64,000 nucleotides of DNA from Apium graveolens. Taxonomy: Eukaryota > Streptophyta > Magnoliopsida > Apiales > Apiaceae. The stretch lies in contig NC_133652.1 of NCBI RefSeq assembly GCF_009905375.1, forward strand, positions 117,851,471 through 117,915,470, given 5' to 3'. The notes under the pieces are model-generated. The model was not told where the DNA came from and ran no database searches. It was given only the letters and a program-made list of their open reading frames with translations. The position numbers and the translations under genes are program-made. Below are positions 1 through 10,719 of the stretch, in pieces (position 1 is the first letter of the stretch; each line of letters opens with the position of its first letter).

Positions 1-130
1 CATCGGGACTATAAAGTTCATCCGTCAGAACTATATTTGATCATCCATCGAGTGCTACAAAATTCACTAAGTTAAATCTGCTAAGGTGTTTTGTTTAACT
101 TATCATCAAGTTCACAACATATTCCTAACA
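1..130 (-). repeat. E1-family LTR, partial (runs off the window)
   Basis: This matches the last 130 bases of the E1 right LTR (ending 46786), in the same orientation. It includes the ATCCATCGGGACT-type motifs at 1-58 and the LTR terminus CCTAACA at 124-130, which is the TG start on the minus strand. Only the beginning of the LTR lies in the window. By position it should be the E1 3' LTR, but 116 bp of foreign sequence separates it from E1 internal DNA, so it may belong to a duplicated copy. Confidence 0.85.
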
Positions 131-246
131 GTTCCCATTTCCCCACCTCAAAGGTCAAAGATGGGACCACAAAGGAGGATGGGTATATATTTCGGTTTTG
201 ATGCACCATCTATTATAATATATCTTAAACCACTAACTGGGGAATT
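131..246 (+). pseudogene. Displaced fragment of element C integrase (second copy of 46787-46904)
   Basis: The sequence is nearly collinear with 46787-46904 and encodes the same integrase C-terminal segment (PPQRSKMGPQRRMGIY, then a GFD block). It stops abruptly after CTGGGG at about 243, where E1 ORF3 sequence begins on the other strand. About 15 differences over the 245 bp of LTR plus fragment make the duplication old and argue against an assembly echo. A normal LTR-internal junction would have no such fragment. It fits a tandem-duplication junction or a conversion tract that ran past the LTR into flanking DNA. Confidence 0.8.
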
Positions 247-3200
247 CAAGTTCATCAGCTTCAGACAGATCCATCATTTCTTGCATTTCCAATAGAGTCT
301 CATTGCTAGAGATACTCAATTGGTCATCCAGTCTGAAGAATCTTCTAACCCCCTATCATCCATGAATTCGATCAGCCAATAAGGCCTCAAATGCACTCTT
401 TTCCCAGTGAAAGGAATTGATAGAGTTTTTGGAAGTGCATTTTTGGCTTTATTACTCCTTAGCTCTTCAATATTCTTCAGAACCAATCTCCTTGCAGTCA
501 CATTGAATCTAAAGTTCTCTTTGAAAGATGAGTAGATCTTTATTAGTACAGATTGGCTTTCTTCTAGAATCCTGTGAAGAGGCCATGTAATTTCTTTCCC
601 TGCCTTGTACTTAAACACCAATCTTTCAGGAAGATGTATGTGAGCATCAATTACTCTTACTTCTACCAGTTCATCCAAGTAGAGGTTTAAATCTGAAAAC
701 TCCCTGATGTCACAGATTTATAACAGATCTTCCTTATTGACTGCATATTTAGATTTGGTTAGGGTCTTGGTTCTGAGAGTTACATGCTTACTTTTCTTGG
801 TAGCTCTTATCTTTGTCTTCTTTGGCTTGTTGAAGATAGGTAAGTTGAACTCAAGAATTGGCAGACTTTCCCCAGTCTAATGGCCCATTCTTGGGAATAA
901 TAGGCTCATCATAAAAATTCTTAGTTGGATCCACCTTGAATTCTTCATGTACCACTGAGGGCTTGGATGTCTGAGTTGAAGTTGTAGACTTTTTAGGAAT
1001 GTAGTCTTCCATTTTCTCATCACTAAAGTCTAATTTTCTTTCAGAATGGAGCTTGTATCTGAATCTTCTTTTTTGTTGTGGTTCCTGTTTCATTTTCTGA
1101 TCTTGAGGTTCAGCAATCACAGATGGTTGTGCAGAGATCTCAGTTGTAGTCTTCACAGCTTGAAGTTTGGCCAAGATAGCAGCTTGCTCCTTCTTTAGTT
1201 TGAGCTTCTTAGCATCTAAGGCAGCCTGCTTCTTTTCTTTCCTGATTCTTTCCTTCTCTTCCTTCTTAGCTTCTACAAACTGAGGGTGTCCAGCCACCAC
1301 ACAGATTTCCTTACCATTTCTGTAGATTTTGGAAATCCTTCTTTTAAGTGCTGAATTAGTTGGATCTTTGTAAAATGCAATTGACCTAGCCAACAGCTTC
1401 TTCTCATCTGGCCTAGGTGCCTCAAACACAATATCCACAGGATTTTTATCTGAGAACTTTGAGTAGTTTCTTTTAGGCTTCAAGATTAGATTTGCTTTTG
1501 GAGATTTGATGCATAATGTTTGGCCTTTTCCAAGTTTCCCAGACTCATTTCATGCACTGGGAGTTGTTTGACTTGAGAGTGGTGATGAAAAGTTTTGTCT
1601 GGCTTCTGTAGCTGACCAAATTTCTCCTGAATAGCTGCATCAATCTTCTTCCATTTTTCATCTAGTTCCTTCTCAACAGCTGCAACATCAAACATTTTTG
1701 GATTTGTCTTTGAATCAAGTTTAACAGCTGTTATTTGGATCAGATCAATGTTGTCCAATGCTGGTGGCTTTGATAGAGTAATTTCTAAAACAATTACTTG
1801 ACTAATCTGAACATTTATAGCATGCTCCCCCTCACTTGTTGGCTCTGCTTGACTGACTTGAATTGTTAATTCTTTCTCCCCCTTTTTGTTATCATCAAGT
1901 AGAGTGGAGGTGGAGGTTTGTGCAGCCACCAGCTTTTGCAGTAACTGAGTTTGCTGTGCTTGATGAAGATGAATAGCTATTAGAGAGGCTTCCATTGCAG
2001 TCAGCCTTGTATTCAGGGAATCCACTTTAGTGGCAAGATCAGAATTCTTCCTTAACTGTCTTTTAATGTCAAGCATTGTTGCATATGGAATTTTAGCATC
2101 CAATCTTTCAAAGACATCTTTCTTTACTTGGTCAATCTCTGTATTGATGAAAGTGACATCTTGGTTATGTTGAAGAACTTGGATTTGATGGAGTTGCAGT
2201 AAGTTAAGATGTGCATGTAGAAGCTTCTTGGTGCTAGCATTGGTAGTGGCCTGAAGAGCATTGTGTGTCTGTTGGATGATGTGAAAAAGAGTTGTCTTGA
2301 AATGATGCGCATCACATTCTTTAGAGAACACCCAAGAAGGAATGTTTGATCTAGAGCTAGGGCCTGCTTCTCCCCTTATGTCCATGAGCTCTTCACTATC
2401 ACCATCATCTCCAAAGAAATCTGCAGACTCACCAGTACCATAGTCAACATCATCACCAGCTCTAGGTGGCATGGCTGTGATGACATCCTTAGATCTTTGC
2501 ATTGACTGAGTAGTATGCCCAAGTTCAGCATATTTTCTGCATTTCCATTGCCCTGTCCAGCCAAAAGTTGATATGCTGGAACAAGATGAGTAAATGCCAC
2601 AGCATCCAAAGAGATGGAATCTATGACAACTTGATCATGGTGAGATAGTTTCTCTCTGCCTGCATCATTGGCATTCATTGACTCACTAACAATGATGTCC
2701 AACCTTATTTCTCCTGTACCTGCATTTCTCTCATGATCTCTCTGTTCTTGCATCAAGGGCTCCCCTTGGCTTCCCACCCTCACACCCTCACCTTCACCAT
2801 CTAAGGTGAGACTCCTCTCACTCACGTTTTCCAGACCTGAAGAAATGGTCTGCATTGGTTCACTCCTTTTCTCTCCTTTTGCCTGGGAGCAACCCAGCCT
2901 CTCACTCAATTCACTCCCTGCCTTCAGTCCTAAGAGTGATTGTACTACTACTAGGTCATCTGCACTTGTGACAATTGTTGGAATTTGAAGTTGTGCAGAG
3001 AGTACCGACAGATGAGGAACATCCACCGGGATAGTAGTTTGGCTATCCGACAGATGACTGCTGTTAGGCACATCCGTCGGGATACAATCACTACTCGATA
3101 GATGAACAATATCCACCGGGATAGAAGAAATGAATGAGTTTGGAGTGGAGACTATTGTAGACTCTGTGCAGATTGATATAAATTTGGGCACAGATGTCTC

Positions 3201-4765
3201 AATAGACTCAGAAAGAATTGGCAAGTGAATTTACATATCATCTAAAAGATGATGCACACTTGCTTGGATTTTTGGATTCTCCAATAGAGTTAAAGATGGA
3301 GAATTTGGAAGTGATGTATGAATCATGTCTACATCCAGTGAGTGTGTGGGTGAATTTGGTGTTTCAGGTGCTTTAATTGTCAATGATTTTGGCTGTGACT
3401 CCACATTTATTGGAGCCACATCAAGCTGACTTTGAGATGGTGCAGTGACTGAGTCTTTAGCTCCAGTTTGCACTGTGTGTGTTCCCTGTGCATCCCCAAG
3501 GGTATTAGATCTTTTATTTCTGGCATAAGTCTGTGGTGAAATTGTGTCCCTAACCCTCTTGGCCTGTGCTCCTGGTTGGGAGCTTGTTTCATTAGTAACA
3601 TCCTTTTGGGAGAATGAAACTAGAATTGAGCTGATTTCCTTATTAACAACCATAACTTATTGGGAAACTATGGTATGGCTAGGCTTGGGTACACTAATCT
3701 CACCAGCCTTATCCTTAGGGTTTCTTTGATTTCCACCCTGTCCCTCACCTAACTCACTCTCCTTCACACTCCCCTCTTTGTGTTTGGTAGTTTTTACAAC
3801 TGATTTCTTTTGAGAGAAACCAGAGGGGGCTTTCTTTGTTTTGGGTTTTGAAGTTGTTGTTTTGGTAGCTTGGGTAGGCATGTGTTGGGTCATTGACACA
3901 GATGCCATAGCTACATTGAAGGCAAAGAAATTTGTGAGGTTGGAAGAGTGGAGATAGTGGTGCTTACCTCACTTACCTGAGGGCCCTCCATGATTGGAAA
4001 GTAGAAGAGGGGCACCTCTTTGTGGTGACTTACTCTATTGAGATCTGCAATGATTCTCCTTTCTTGAACCCAACAATTTATTTTGTTGGTTGGGTTCTCA
4101 ACAATAATGTTCTCAATAAGATGGTTAGCAAGCATCATAAAGAATCTAGCATAATAGACACTTTTACCTCTCTTATTAAGTTCCCCTAACTTATAACCTA
4201 ACTCAAACATGATCAAGTCACTGAAGTTAAAGTACTTATCGATAACTAGCATATAAAGCATGTTAAGCATGGAAATGTTAATAGAATCAAAATTACTCAC
4301 TTTACCAGAAAATAGCTTAGTTACCATATCACACAGATAGCTCCATTCCTTTCTAAGACCTAGCTTCCTAATCTCACTTAACTTAGAAGTTGAAAGTGCA
4401 TAGCCCATAGAATTTAGCATGGTAACTAAATTATCATCAGTGTCTGGAACAGTAATAGTGTTATCTGGAATTTTAAAGCATGCTTTGATAATGTCACTAT
4501 TAATGCAGAACTGCTTACCTTTAAGAGAGAAAGTTATGGTCTTGTCAGAAGATTGGTACACAATAGTTGTCCATATCTCCTCCACAACTTCACAGTGGAT
4601 TGTGGGTGATTCCAGCATAGTATAACTGAGTTTGCAGCTCTTTACAAAGTCCATCATTTTGTGAAAGTCTCTAGATTGTGGAATCTCTTTGTTCATAAGA
4701 GCTACGAAGTTGTTCTTTTCATAGATGAATCCAGACTAGGACATGATTTTGACTACTGGTGCGAT
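247..4765 (-). pseudogene. E1 third ORF (ORF3) after pol, broken
   Basis: This is the counterpart of the E2 ORF3 (36588-41127), with the same domain order. The N-terminal conserved domain (about 4765-3980) contains PTIHCEVVEEIW, LRKEWSYL and YYARFFMMLANHL. Next come a Ser/Thr/Pro-rich linker (3900-2600), a coiled-coil-like segment (about 2340-1850, with KKLLHAHLNLL and RLTAMEASLIAI), a Lys/Glu-rich stretch (1480-1050) and a C-terminal domain (about 720-247) with LPERLVFKYKAG and TWPLHRILEES. The start codon seen in E2 is ATC here (4763-4765). A TAG lies shortly after it, and at least four frame changes follow. The reading breaks off at 247, about 30-40 codons short of the E2 end. No signal peptide or membrane segment is evident, so I do not call it env. 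Its function is unknown. Confidence 0.75.
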
Positions 4766-5300
4766 TGTTAAGATATGGAAATTTGCAGAGAGAGTATTTG
4801 CTTTTGAGAAGAAATGAGTTAGAGCAATTGATTTGAGAATGATAAAAGAATAGAATAAAAATGAATTATGTTTTTATACTATCTCAGAAGTAAACTGTCA
4901 AAAATAATAAAGTGAAATAAAGTAACCAATCAAAATAGCCCAAAATAGCTGTTTAAAAATAAATAAACTGTCAAAATTCTGTCAATTATCCATCGTGTTA
5001 TACTTACAAACTGTAAGTATACCTGCTGGATAATGTTCAGAGTTTTAATGGCTAAGATTGAGACAATTCGACAGATGAGAATAGAACAATTATCCATCGG
5101 GTTGTTAAATAATCCAGATAGTAATTGATTTTTATTAATAAATAATATTCCGACGGATGATCAAACTCGATGGATAATGAACATCCGTCGGGATGTAAAT
5201 TTTGACTTAGCCAAAATTCCATCCAAAATAGAAAAATCAATTAATTTTCTGGCTGCATTATAACTTGCAAAAATATATGAAATAATTCAAGAATAATTAA
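4766..5300 (-). other. E1 pol-ORF3 intergenic region with repeat motifs
   Basis: A non-coding spacer between the end of RNase H (about 5300) and ORF3. It holds a cluster of the E1 version of the recurrent motif at about 4985-5210 (for example CCGACGGATGAT and ATCCGTCGGGAT), partly as inverted pairs, and a TATA box at 4871-4878. The minus strand between the TATA box and ORF3 is pyrimidine-rich, like a 5' UTR. The E2 equivalent is 36032-36587. Confidence 0.6.
4871..4878 (-). promoter_or_regulatory. Internal TATA box upstream of E1 ORF3
   Basis: TATAAAAA on the minus strand, preceded by GATAG, about 106 bp upstream of the ORF3 start position (ATC at 4765). E2 has GAAAGTATAAAAG at the matching place, 118 bp before its ATG. 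Conservation of the box and spacing in two diverged copies suggests that ORF3 is transcribed from its own RNA polymerase II promoter. The start site is not shown. Confidence 0.5.
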
Positions 5301-6247
5301 GCATACCTAACTCACTTACCAACCTTGAAAAGGTGGATTCATCAAGTGGCTTGGTAAAGATATCTGCAAGCTACTTTTCACTCGGAACAAAATGAAGTTC
5401 CACAGTACCATTCATCACATGTTCCCTAATGAAGTGGTACTTGATGTCATGTGATTTGTTCTTGAATGTTGTACTGGATTTTCAGTGATGACAATTGTAA
5501 TTGTGTTACCACAGAAAATGGAAATTCTGTCCACTTGTAGACCATAGTCCAACAATTGGTTTTTTATCCACAAAATCTGTGCACCGCAACTACCAGCAAC
5601 AATATATTCAGCTTCAGATGTAGAAGTAGAAACTAAATTTTGCTTTTTACTGAACCAGGACATATGTTTGTTCCCTAGAAACTGACAGGTTCCTGTTATA
5701 CTTTTTCTGTCTATTTTACAACCTGCATAATCTGCATCTGAATAACCAGTTAGATCAAAACCAGAATCTTTAGGGTGCCCAATGCCAAGTTTTGGTGTTC
5801 CCTTGAGATATCTGAAAATTCTCTTTATAGCTACTAAGTGAGATTCTCTAGGATCAGCCCGAAACCTAGCACAAAGACAAGTAGCAAATATTATATCTGG
5901 CCTACTAGCTGTTAAGTACAGAAGTGAGCCAACCATGCCCCTATAGCTTGAAATATCCACGGACTTTTTAGTAGTATTTAATTCAAGTTTAGTTGTAGTG
6001 GCCATGGGAGTTTTTGCAGATGTGCAATCCATTAGATCAAAATTCTTTAAAAGATCATGAATATATTTAGTTTGACTAATGAATATTCCATCACTAACTT
6101 GCTTAACTTGTAGACCAAGAAAGTAAGTTAGTTCTCCCATCATGCTCATTTCATACTTACTTTGCATCAATTTGGAAAACTTTTTACAAAGTTTTTCATC
6201 TTTAGAGCTAAATATAATATCATCTACATAAATTTGAACAAGTATAC
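5301..6247 (-). pseudogene. E1 reverse transcriptase C-terminus and RNase H
   Basis: The segment opens next to the element A insertion with LVQIYVDDIIF, so the catalytic YVDD of Copia RT is kept. It continues through YFLGLQVKQ, MVGSLLYLTASRPDI, and the RNase H region with GYSDADYAGC and STSEAEYI. The reading frame stays open to about 5415. The final conserved block (FTKPLDESTF-like, about 5300-5345) is in another frame, so there is a frameshift near 5410-5460. It joins the RT N-terminal half at 14205 once element A is removed. Confidence 0.9.
6243..6247. repeat. Target site duplication of element A, left copy (TATAC)
   Basis: TATAC at 6243-6247 directly precedes the TGAAAGG start of the A LTR. 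The same five bases at 14200-14204 directly follow its CCAACA end. A 5-bp duplication is normal for Copia integration and fixes the element boundaries. Confidence 0.95.
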
Positions 6248-7898
6248 TGAAAGGAATATGTCCTAAGTCCAATCAGGTATTAGGATTCAGGAATAACTCT
6301 TTATGTAATCTGTTTTGATTTCATTGATATTAATAAAGACTTGTTTTGTTTTTATTATGGGCTTTATCTATTTAAGTGTTTAAATAAGATATACCATAGT
6401 TTAGAGTAAAGCTTTTTATGGATTATGATGAGATCATAATAGTGAGACCTAAAAGGATGATAACTCTAAACTTAAATAGTTCATGGTCATAGGATTACTA
6501 ACTGGTAATTAATAATCCGCAAAGATCGGTACATACTATGCTTGCTTCATTATGAAGGATGTCTGTTCTCATAGACATTTGTGTGGTGACACTATAGCTA
6601 GTATGTAGGTGCTTATTATAGAATAAGTTCACTGAACATGACTCGCACAGCTGAACAACTGATGGAGTTCACTCACGTGTCAGCAGTTGTTCACTTAGTG
6701 ATAGTTGTACAAGTATCCTTAGACTTGAGGTCATCATAGTCATCTTGTGTACACTGAACTATGCTTTGGTTTAGTTCTTAGTCTCCAGGGACAATTATTA
6801 GGGCTCTTCTGGGTATAGGAATTTGTACACGAAGATAGTGTATGATCAATAAAGGATCTACCCCTTCCAGTGAAGGAAGCGAATGTTCAAGGCTGATCCA
6901 CTTATGCTAGTTCAGGAATCTCTGGCCAGAGTGAATGAAATTAGAAAGGAGTTTCTAATTTGCATAGAACTACGCATAGTAAATGGTAAGCAAGTGATTG
7001 AATTAGATAGGCTTGACACGAGATCCATGCCTTGTATTTAATCGGGACATTGTAGGGTAGAAGGAGTTTATTGTACGGTAACTATTCACTGACAGGTTCT
7101 TGGTATTCTAAGCAGTGAATTCATATTATCTGGATAGTCGCGATATGTTGAGAAGCATCACTCACGATGTAGAATAAATGTGATTAATTAATTAATCATA
7201 TTTAATAAATTAGAGAATTTATAAATAATGATAAAATAGTTTTATTATTATTTATTTCTACTACCGGCTTAATATTGAACCTACAGGGTCACACCATAAA
7301 AAGAGAAAGATTTTATGGTGGAGGAATTAATTAATAATGGCTAATAATTATTTATTTGTGAAATTAATTAATTGGCAAATTTAATAATTGATTAAATGAG
7401 ATTTAATTGATTATAAATTAATTAAGAAAAGTTCTTAATATTATTAATTAAGGATTTAATTTTTGGAAATTAAATCAAGAGAGAGAATTATTTCTAAAGT
7501 GTTTAGAAAAAGGATTAATGATTAAAAGGTGTTTTAATTATTAATGAGAATAATAAATGGGATAATAATAATAATATTTATGGGAAAATTTCAGCTGAAA
7601 ATTTTGCCTATAAATACACTATTATAGACCCTATTTTATTCTAACCCCAGAAACCCAAAAGTTTTAGAAAACCAAATTCTCTCCACCTCCTCCTAAAAGT
7701 CATTTTCTTGGTGGATACCGGTGGAGTGCTTCACACTTGAGGAGCAACTGCTAAGGATCTCTGATCGTTGTCTCCGAATTATTTTTAAAGGTTAGATTCG
7801 ATCCCTCGAATTTTTATTCACGATTTATATGCTTTTAATTTGGATTTAGTATGTGTAAAAGTGTTTTGCCATGCCCCCGCTGCGTTTAAAATCCAACA
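6248..7898 (+). repeat. Element A 5' LTR
   Basis: Begins TGAAAGGAATATG and ends AATCCAACA (TG...CA), with the PBS starting two bases later. A TATAAATA box lies at 7609-7616. The stretch from about 7180 to 7580 is very AT-rich, with repeated TTAATTAAT tracts. It is near-identical to 12557-14199. Confidence 0.95.
7609..7616 (+). promoter_or_regulatory. TATA box of element A 5' LTR
   Basis: TATAAATA in the context TGCCTATAAATACAC, about 290 bp before the LTR end, a suitable place for the U3/R boundary. The same box occurs in the 3' LTR at about 13910. Confidence 0.7.
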
Positions 7899-7899
7899 A

Positions 7900-7911
7900 T
7901 GGTATCAGAGC
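7900..7911 (+). other. Primer binding site of element A (initiator Met tRNA)
   Basis: TGGTATCAGAGC, one base after the LTR end, is the classic complement of the 3' end of plant initiator tRNA-Met. It primes minus-strand DNA synthesis and sets the orientation as +. Confidence 0.95.
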
Positions 7912-8356
7912 ATAGGTTGTATGCATATAGATCTGTGGTAAAAATTTCAGAATTTTATGTGCTTGTATGAATTAATTATGATTTTTACAAGTTATATCAT
8001 GGATTAATTTTGTCTGATGAGAAATCGTTTCTCATAATAATTTTGAATGTTGATCTGGGTTCTAAAAGTGTTGTAGATCGTCTGGGTATTTTTTTCATAA
8101 TTTTAGGATGTATAGATTTTTTATTATGAATTTTTGAAGTTTTTACAATTAAATTCGTAATTAAATAAATCATATATATATATATAAATTGTTTGTATGT
8201 ATGTATATATCTGTAATCTGCTGTACTCTGCTATTGTTTATGTGCTGCTGTGCACAGAAGAAAGAAGCAAGGAACAGTCAGGTCTGACATGCACGTTTTC
8301 CGAGGAAGAAGAATGGCGGCTGCAGAAAAAATAAAAAAAAATAAAAAAAAATAGAG

Positions 8357-8494
8357 GTGTAACGCATTCCGGGAATGCGTTACACACCTGTGGCGCATTC
8401 ACGGAATGCGTTACACCCTTTAATGGCGGAAAAGGGGTGTAACGCATCACCGGAATGCGTTACAGGTCTTGTAACGCGTTCCTGTAAGTTACAG
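8357..8494. repeat. Cluster of GTAACGCATTCC palindromes in the element A leader
   Basis: The first unit (8357-8385) is a perfect inverted repeat with 14-base arms (GTGTAACGCATTCC and its complement) around a single G. Imperfect versions follow at about 8393-8418 and 8437-8465, and a degenerate fourth at 8471-8494. Together they make about 140 bp of GC-rich hairpins in an AT-rich leader. Adjacent A-rich tracts lie at 8326-8352. Confidence 0.9.
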
Positions 8495-9261
8495 CCCGTC
8501 TGTTGATTTTAAAATTGATTTTCTGGGAGTTTCGTAACTCCGTTTTAGGCGTGCAATATACCGTTGGATTCGTTTTTCCGAGATGGATCTAATGGAGTGA
8601 TCAATTTTAGTTTATATAAAAGTTTTGAACTGTTTATATTTCCATGAAGTGTTTTAAAGCTGTTTTTGATCGTTTGAATTGATTTTAAATGCTTCTTGTG
8701 ATACATAGAGATGTATATTGCTTGTTCTAATGTGCTAGATGATGTAACATGCCTACCTTGATGTTTATTAATGTTGATATATGTGATATATGCTTAGTTT
8801 ATCATGCGATGATAGATTTAGGTGAACTTAAATGAACATAAGGCGTTTGTTAGACAACCTAGTATAGTGAAATTGTTTCATAACCTTAATAACAATATTA
8901 TGAATACAATCATGAGATTCTTGTGTTTGTGAAACACGTAATTGAATATGAATTTTCGATATGAGAGAAAGGATGATTCTGTCAACAACAGATTTCTATC
9001 TGTAAGAAAGGGTTATTAAGTGACGCCTCTTGACAATGCTCCACCCGATCTGGGAATCATCTGATTATTGATTATTGATTTGAAATATTTAATTTAAAAG
9101 GAAGAATTTCTTTATAATATGATTATGATTGTAACTTAATATAATCCCTCTAAAATTAAATAATATCAAGTAGTAATTGGCCAATGACACAACGGGCTTG
9201 TGTCGGTCATAGCCTTCCAACATGGTAGAAAGTAGTTCTTATTTTTGAATCATTATCGTTT

Positions 9262-9556
9262 CGTGCCACAGCCGAGGGCTTTGATTTCGAAATAAGAAAT
9301 ATTTTTCTATTACATAGAGATGTGTACATTGAATAAGAATCTAAAGGTCGTTACGTGCCACAGCCGTGGGCCTTTGGGGACTGATTCAATTGTACGGAAT
9401 GTTGGGTTAGACTTGACTTAGAATATTGAGTTTGTCGTGCCACAGCCGTGACTCAATTATTCAAGAGGCTAAAGTTTGATTAGGGAATAACATTAGATGT
9501 AATTAACAAGAGTTGTCTGCCTATTGAACATTACATGGCGTTTCGTGCCACAGCCG
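9262..9556 (+). repeat. Four spaced copies of CGTGCCACAGCCG
   Basis: Exact 13-mers start at 9262, 9354, 9436 and 9544, at intervals of 92, 82 and 108 bp. Each is followed by a G-rich triplet or so, then unrelated sequence. A weaker relative (GTGTCGGTCATAGCC) lies near 9200. The spacing is too wide for a simple tandem repeat, so the 13-mer itself seems to be the conserved unit. Confidence 0.9.
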
Positions 9557-9759
9557 GGGTTGTGTAATGGAATGTAGGATCCCTATTCCCACTAGCATTA
9601 TGAATGCTTAATTTTTCACGTAGGGGGTTGAATAAATTTAGAAAACTAGTGGGAGCCACTTATGAATAAAGACCCGATTCATATAGTGTTTTGAAATGAA
9701 ATCGAATATTTGCTAAGTGTTGTTATGTGTTTATCATTTACAGATTTATAATATACATT

Positions 9760-10719
9760 ATGTCTTCTGCACTATCACTCAGGAGCATACTAGATGCTCA
9801 TAAATTGACTGGTCCTAATTATGCTGACTGGCCTCGAAACTTGAGAATTGTTCTCAGGATTGAGAAGCTGGAATACGTGATTGACTCACCTAAGTCTACT
9901 GAACCTGCTAGTGATGCACATAATGATGAACATGTTGTGTATCATAAGTTGATAGATGATGCAAATGTTGCTCAATGCATCATGCTAGCTTCCGTAAACA
10001 TTGAGCTACAGAAGCAACATGAGCATATGGATGCTCACACTATCCTCGTGCATCTACAAGAGTTGTATGATGTGGTAGGGAGGACAGCTCGATATGAGAT
10101 ATCGAAGGAGCTGTTCGGGTGTAGGATGTCTGAGGGATCATCTGTGAATGACCATGTACTAAAGATGATCAATTTGATTGAACGTCTTGGACAAATTGGT
10201 TTTGCCATGGATGGGGAGCTGAGCCAAGACTTGGTCTTGCAATCGTTTCCGAGTTCGTTCTCGCAGTTTGTTGTGAACTTTCACATGAATAAGTTGGATG
10301 TCAGCCTGCCCGAACTCCACAACATGTTGAAGACTGCGGAATCGAATTTTTCCCCTAAGAAGAGTTCTGTTCTTCTAATTGGTGAAGGTTCCAATCCTAA
10401 GAAAAGGAAGAGGAACTCTTCCAAGAAGAAGAAAGTAGGTGAGAAAACGCCGGTTCAACCAAAAGCTGAAGACCCTGAGAGCAAAATTGTTTGCTTTCAC
10501 TGTAACAAGGTGGGGCACTGGAAGAGGAACTGCAAGGTTTACCTTGCAGAATTAAAGAAGAAGAAGGGTAGTGAGACTACCGCTTCTGATTCAGGTATGT
10601 TCATGATAGAAGTGAATATGTCATTTCTACTTGGGTATTCGATACCGCCTGTGGTTCTCATATCTGCAATTTGTTGCAGGGACCAAGGAGAAGTAGGACT
10701 CTTGAGGAAGAGGAGGTGA
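9760..10719 (+). CDS. gag: Element A gag (capsid/nucleocapsid), apparently intact
   Basis: The reading starts at ATG 9760 (MSSALSLRSIL). The open frame extends upstream only through non-ATG codons. It gives about 319 residues: a UBN2-type retrotransposon gag domain over the first 215 or so (LTGPNYADWPRNL, QELYDVV, LPELHNMLKTAE), a Lys-rich basic stretch, then one CCHC zinc knuckle CFHCNKVGHWKRNC at 10492-10533. Gag packages the element RNA in cytoplasmic particles. In the frame +1 to gag, the overlapping 3' end carries the protease motif region WVFDTACGSH, where the usual D-T-G reads D-T-A. The frame is open, but I infer rather than know that it is expressed. Confidence 0.8.
   Translation: MSSALSLRSILDAHKLTGPNYADWPRNLRIVLRIEKLEYVIDSPKSTEPASDAHNDEHVVYHKLIDDANVAQCIMLASVNIELQKQHEHMDAHTILVHLQELYDVVGRTARYEISKELFGCRMSEGSSVNDHVLKMINLIERLGQIGFAMDGELSQDLVLQSFPSSFSQFVVNFHMNKLDVSLPELHNMLKTAESNFSPKKSSVLLIGEGSNPKKRKRNSSKKKKVGEKTPVQPKAEDPESKIVCFHCNKVGHWKRNCKVYLAELKKKKGSETTASDSGMFMIEVNMSFLLGYSIPPVVLISAICCRDQGEVGLLRKRR

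Larger units (their letters stand above)
7912..9759 (+). other. Element A untranslated leader
   Basis: About 1.85 kb between PBS and gag with no supported gene. It contains two structured blocks annotated separately: GC-rich palindromes (8357-8494) and four spaced CGTGCCACAGCCG repeats (9262-9556). The remainder is AT-rich. Gag ATG follows a TTATCATTTACAG sequence at about 9731-9743 that resembles a splice acceptor. Whether it is used is unknown. Confidence 0.7.

Noticed and set aside
1..246. Treating the left-edge repeat as an assembly artefact
   Set aside because: It differs from the 46660-46904 copy at about 15 positions, which an assembly echo of the same locus would not do.
8238..8450. 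70-codon minus-strand frame in the element A leader
   Set aside because: It is the antisense of the GC-rich palindrome block and an A-rich run; composition explains it.
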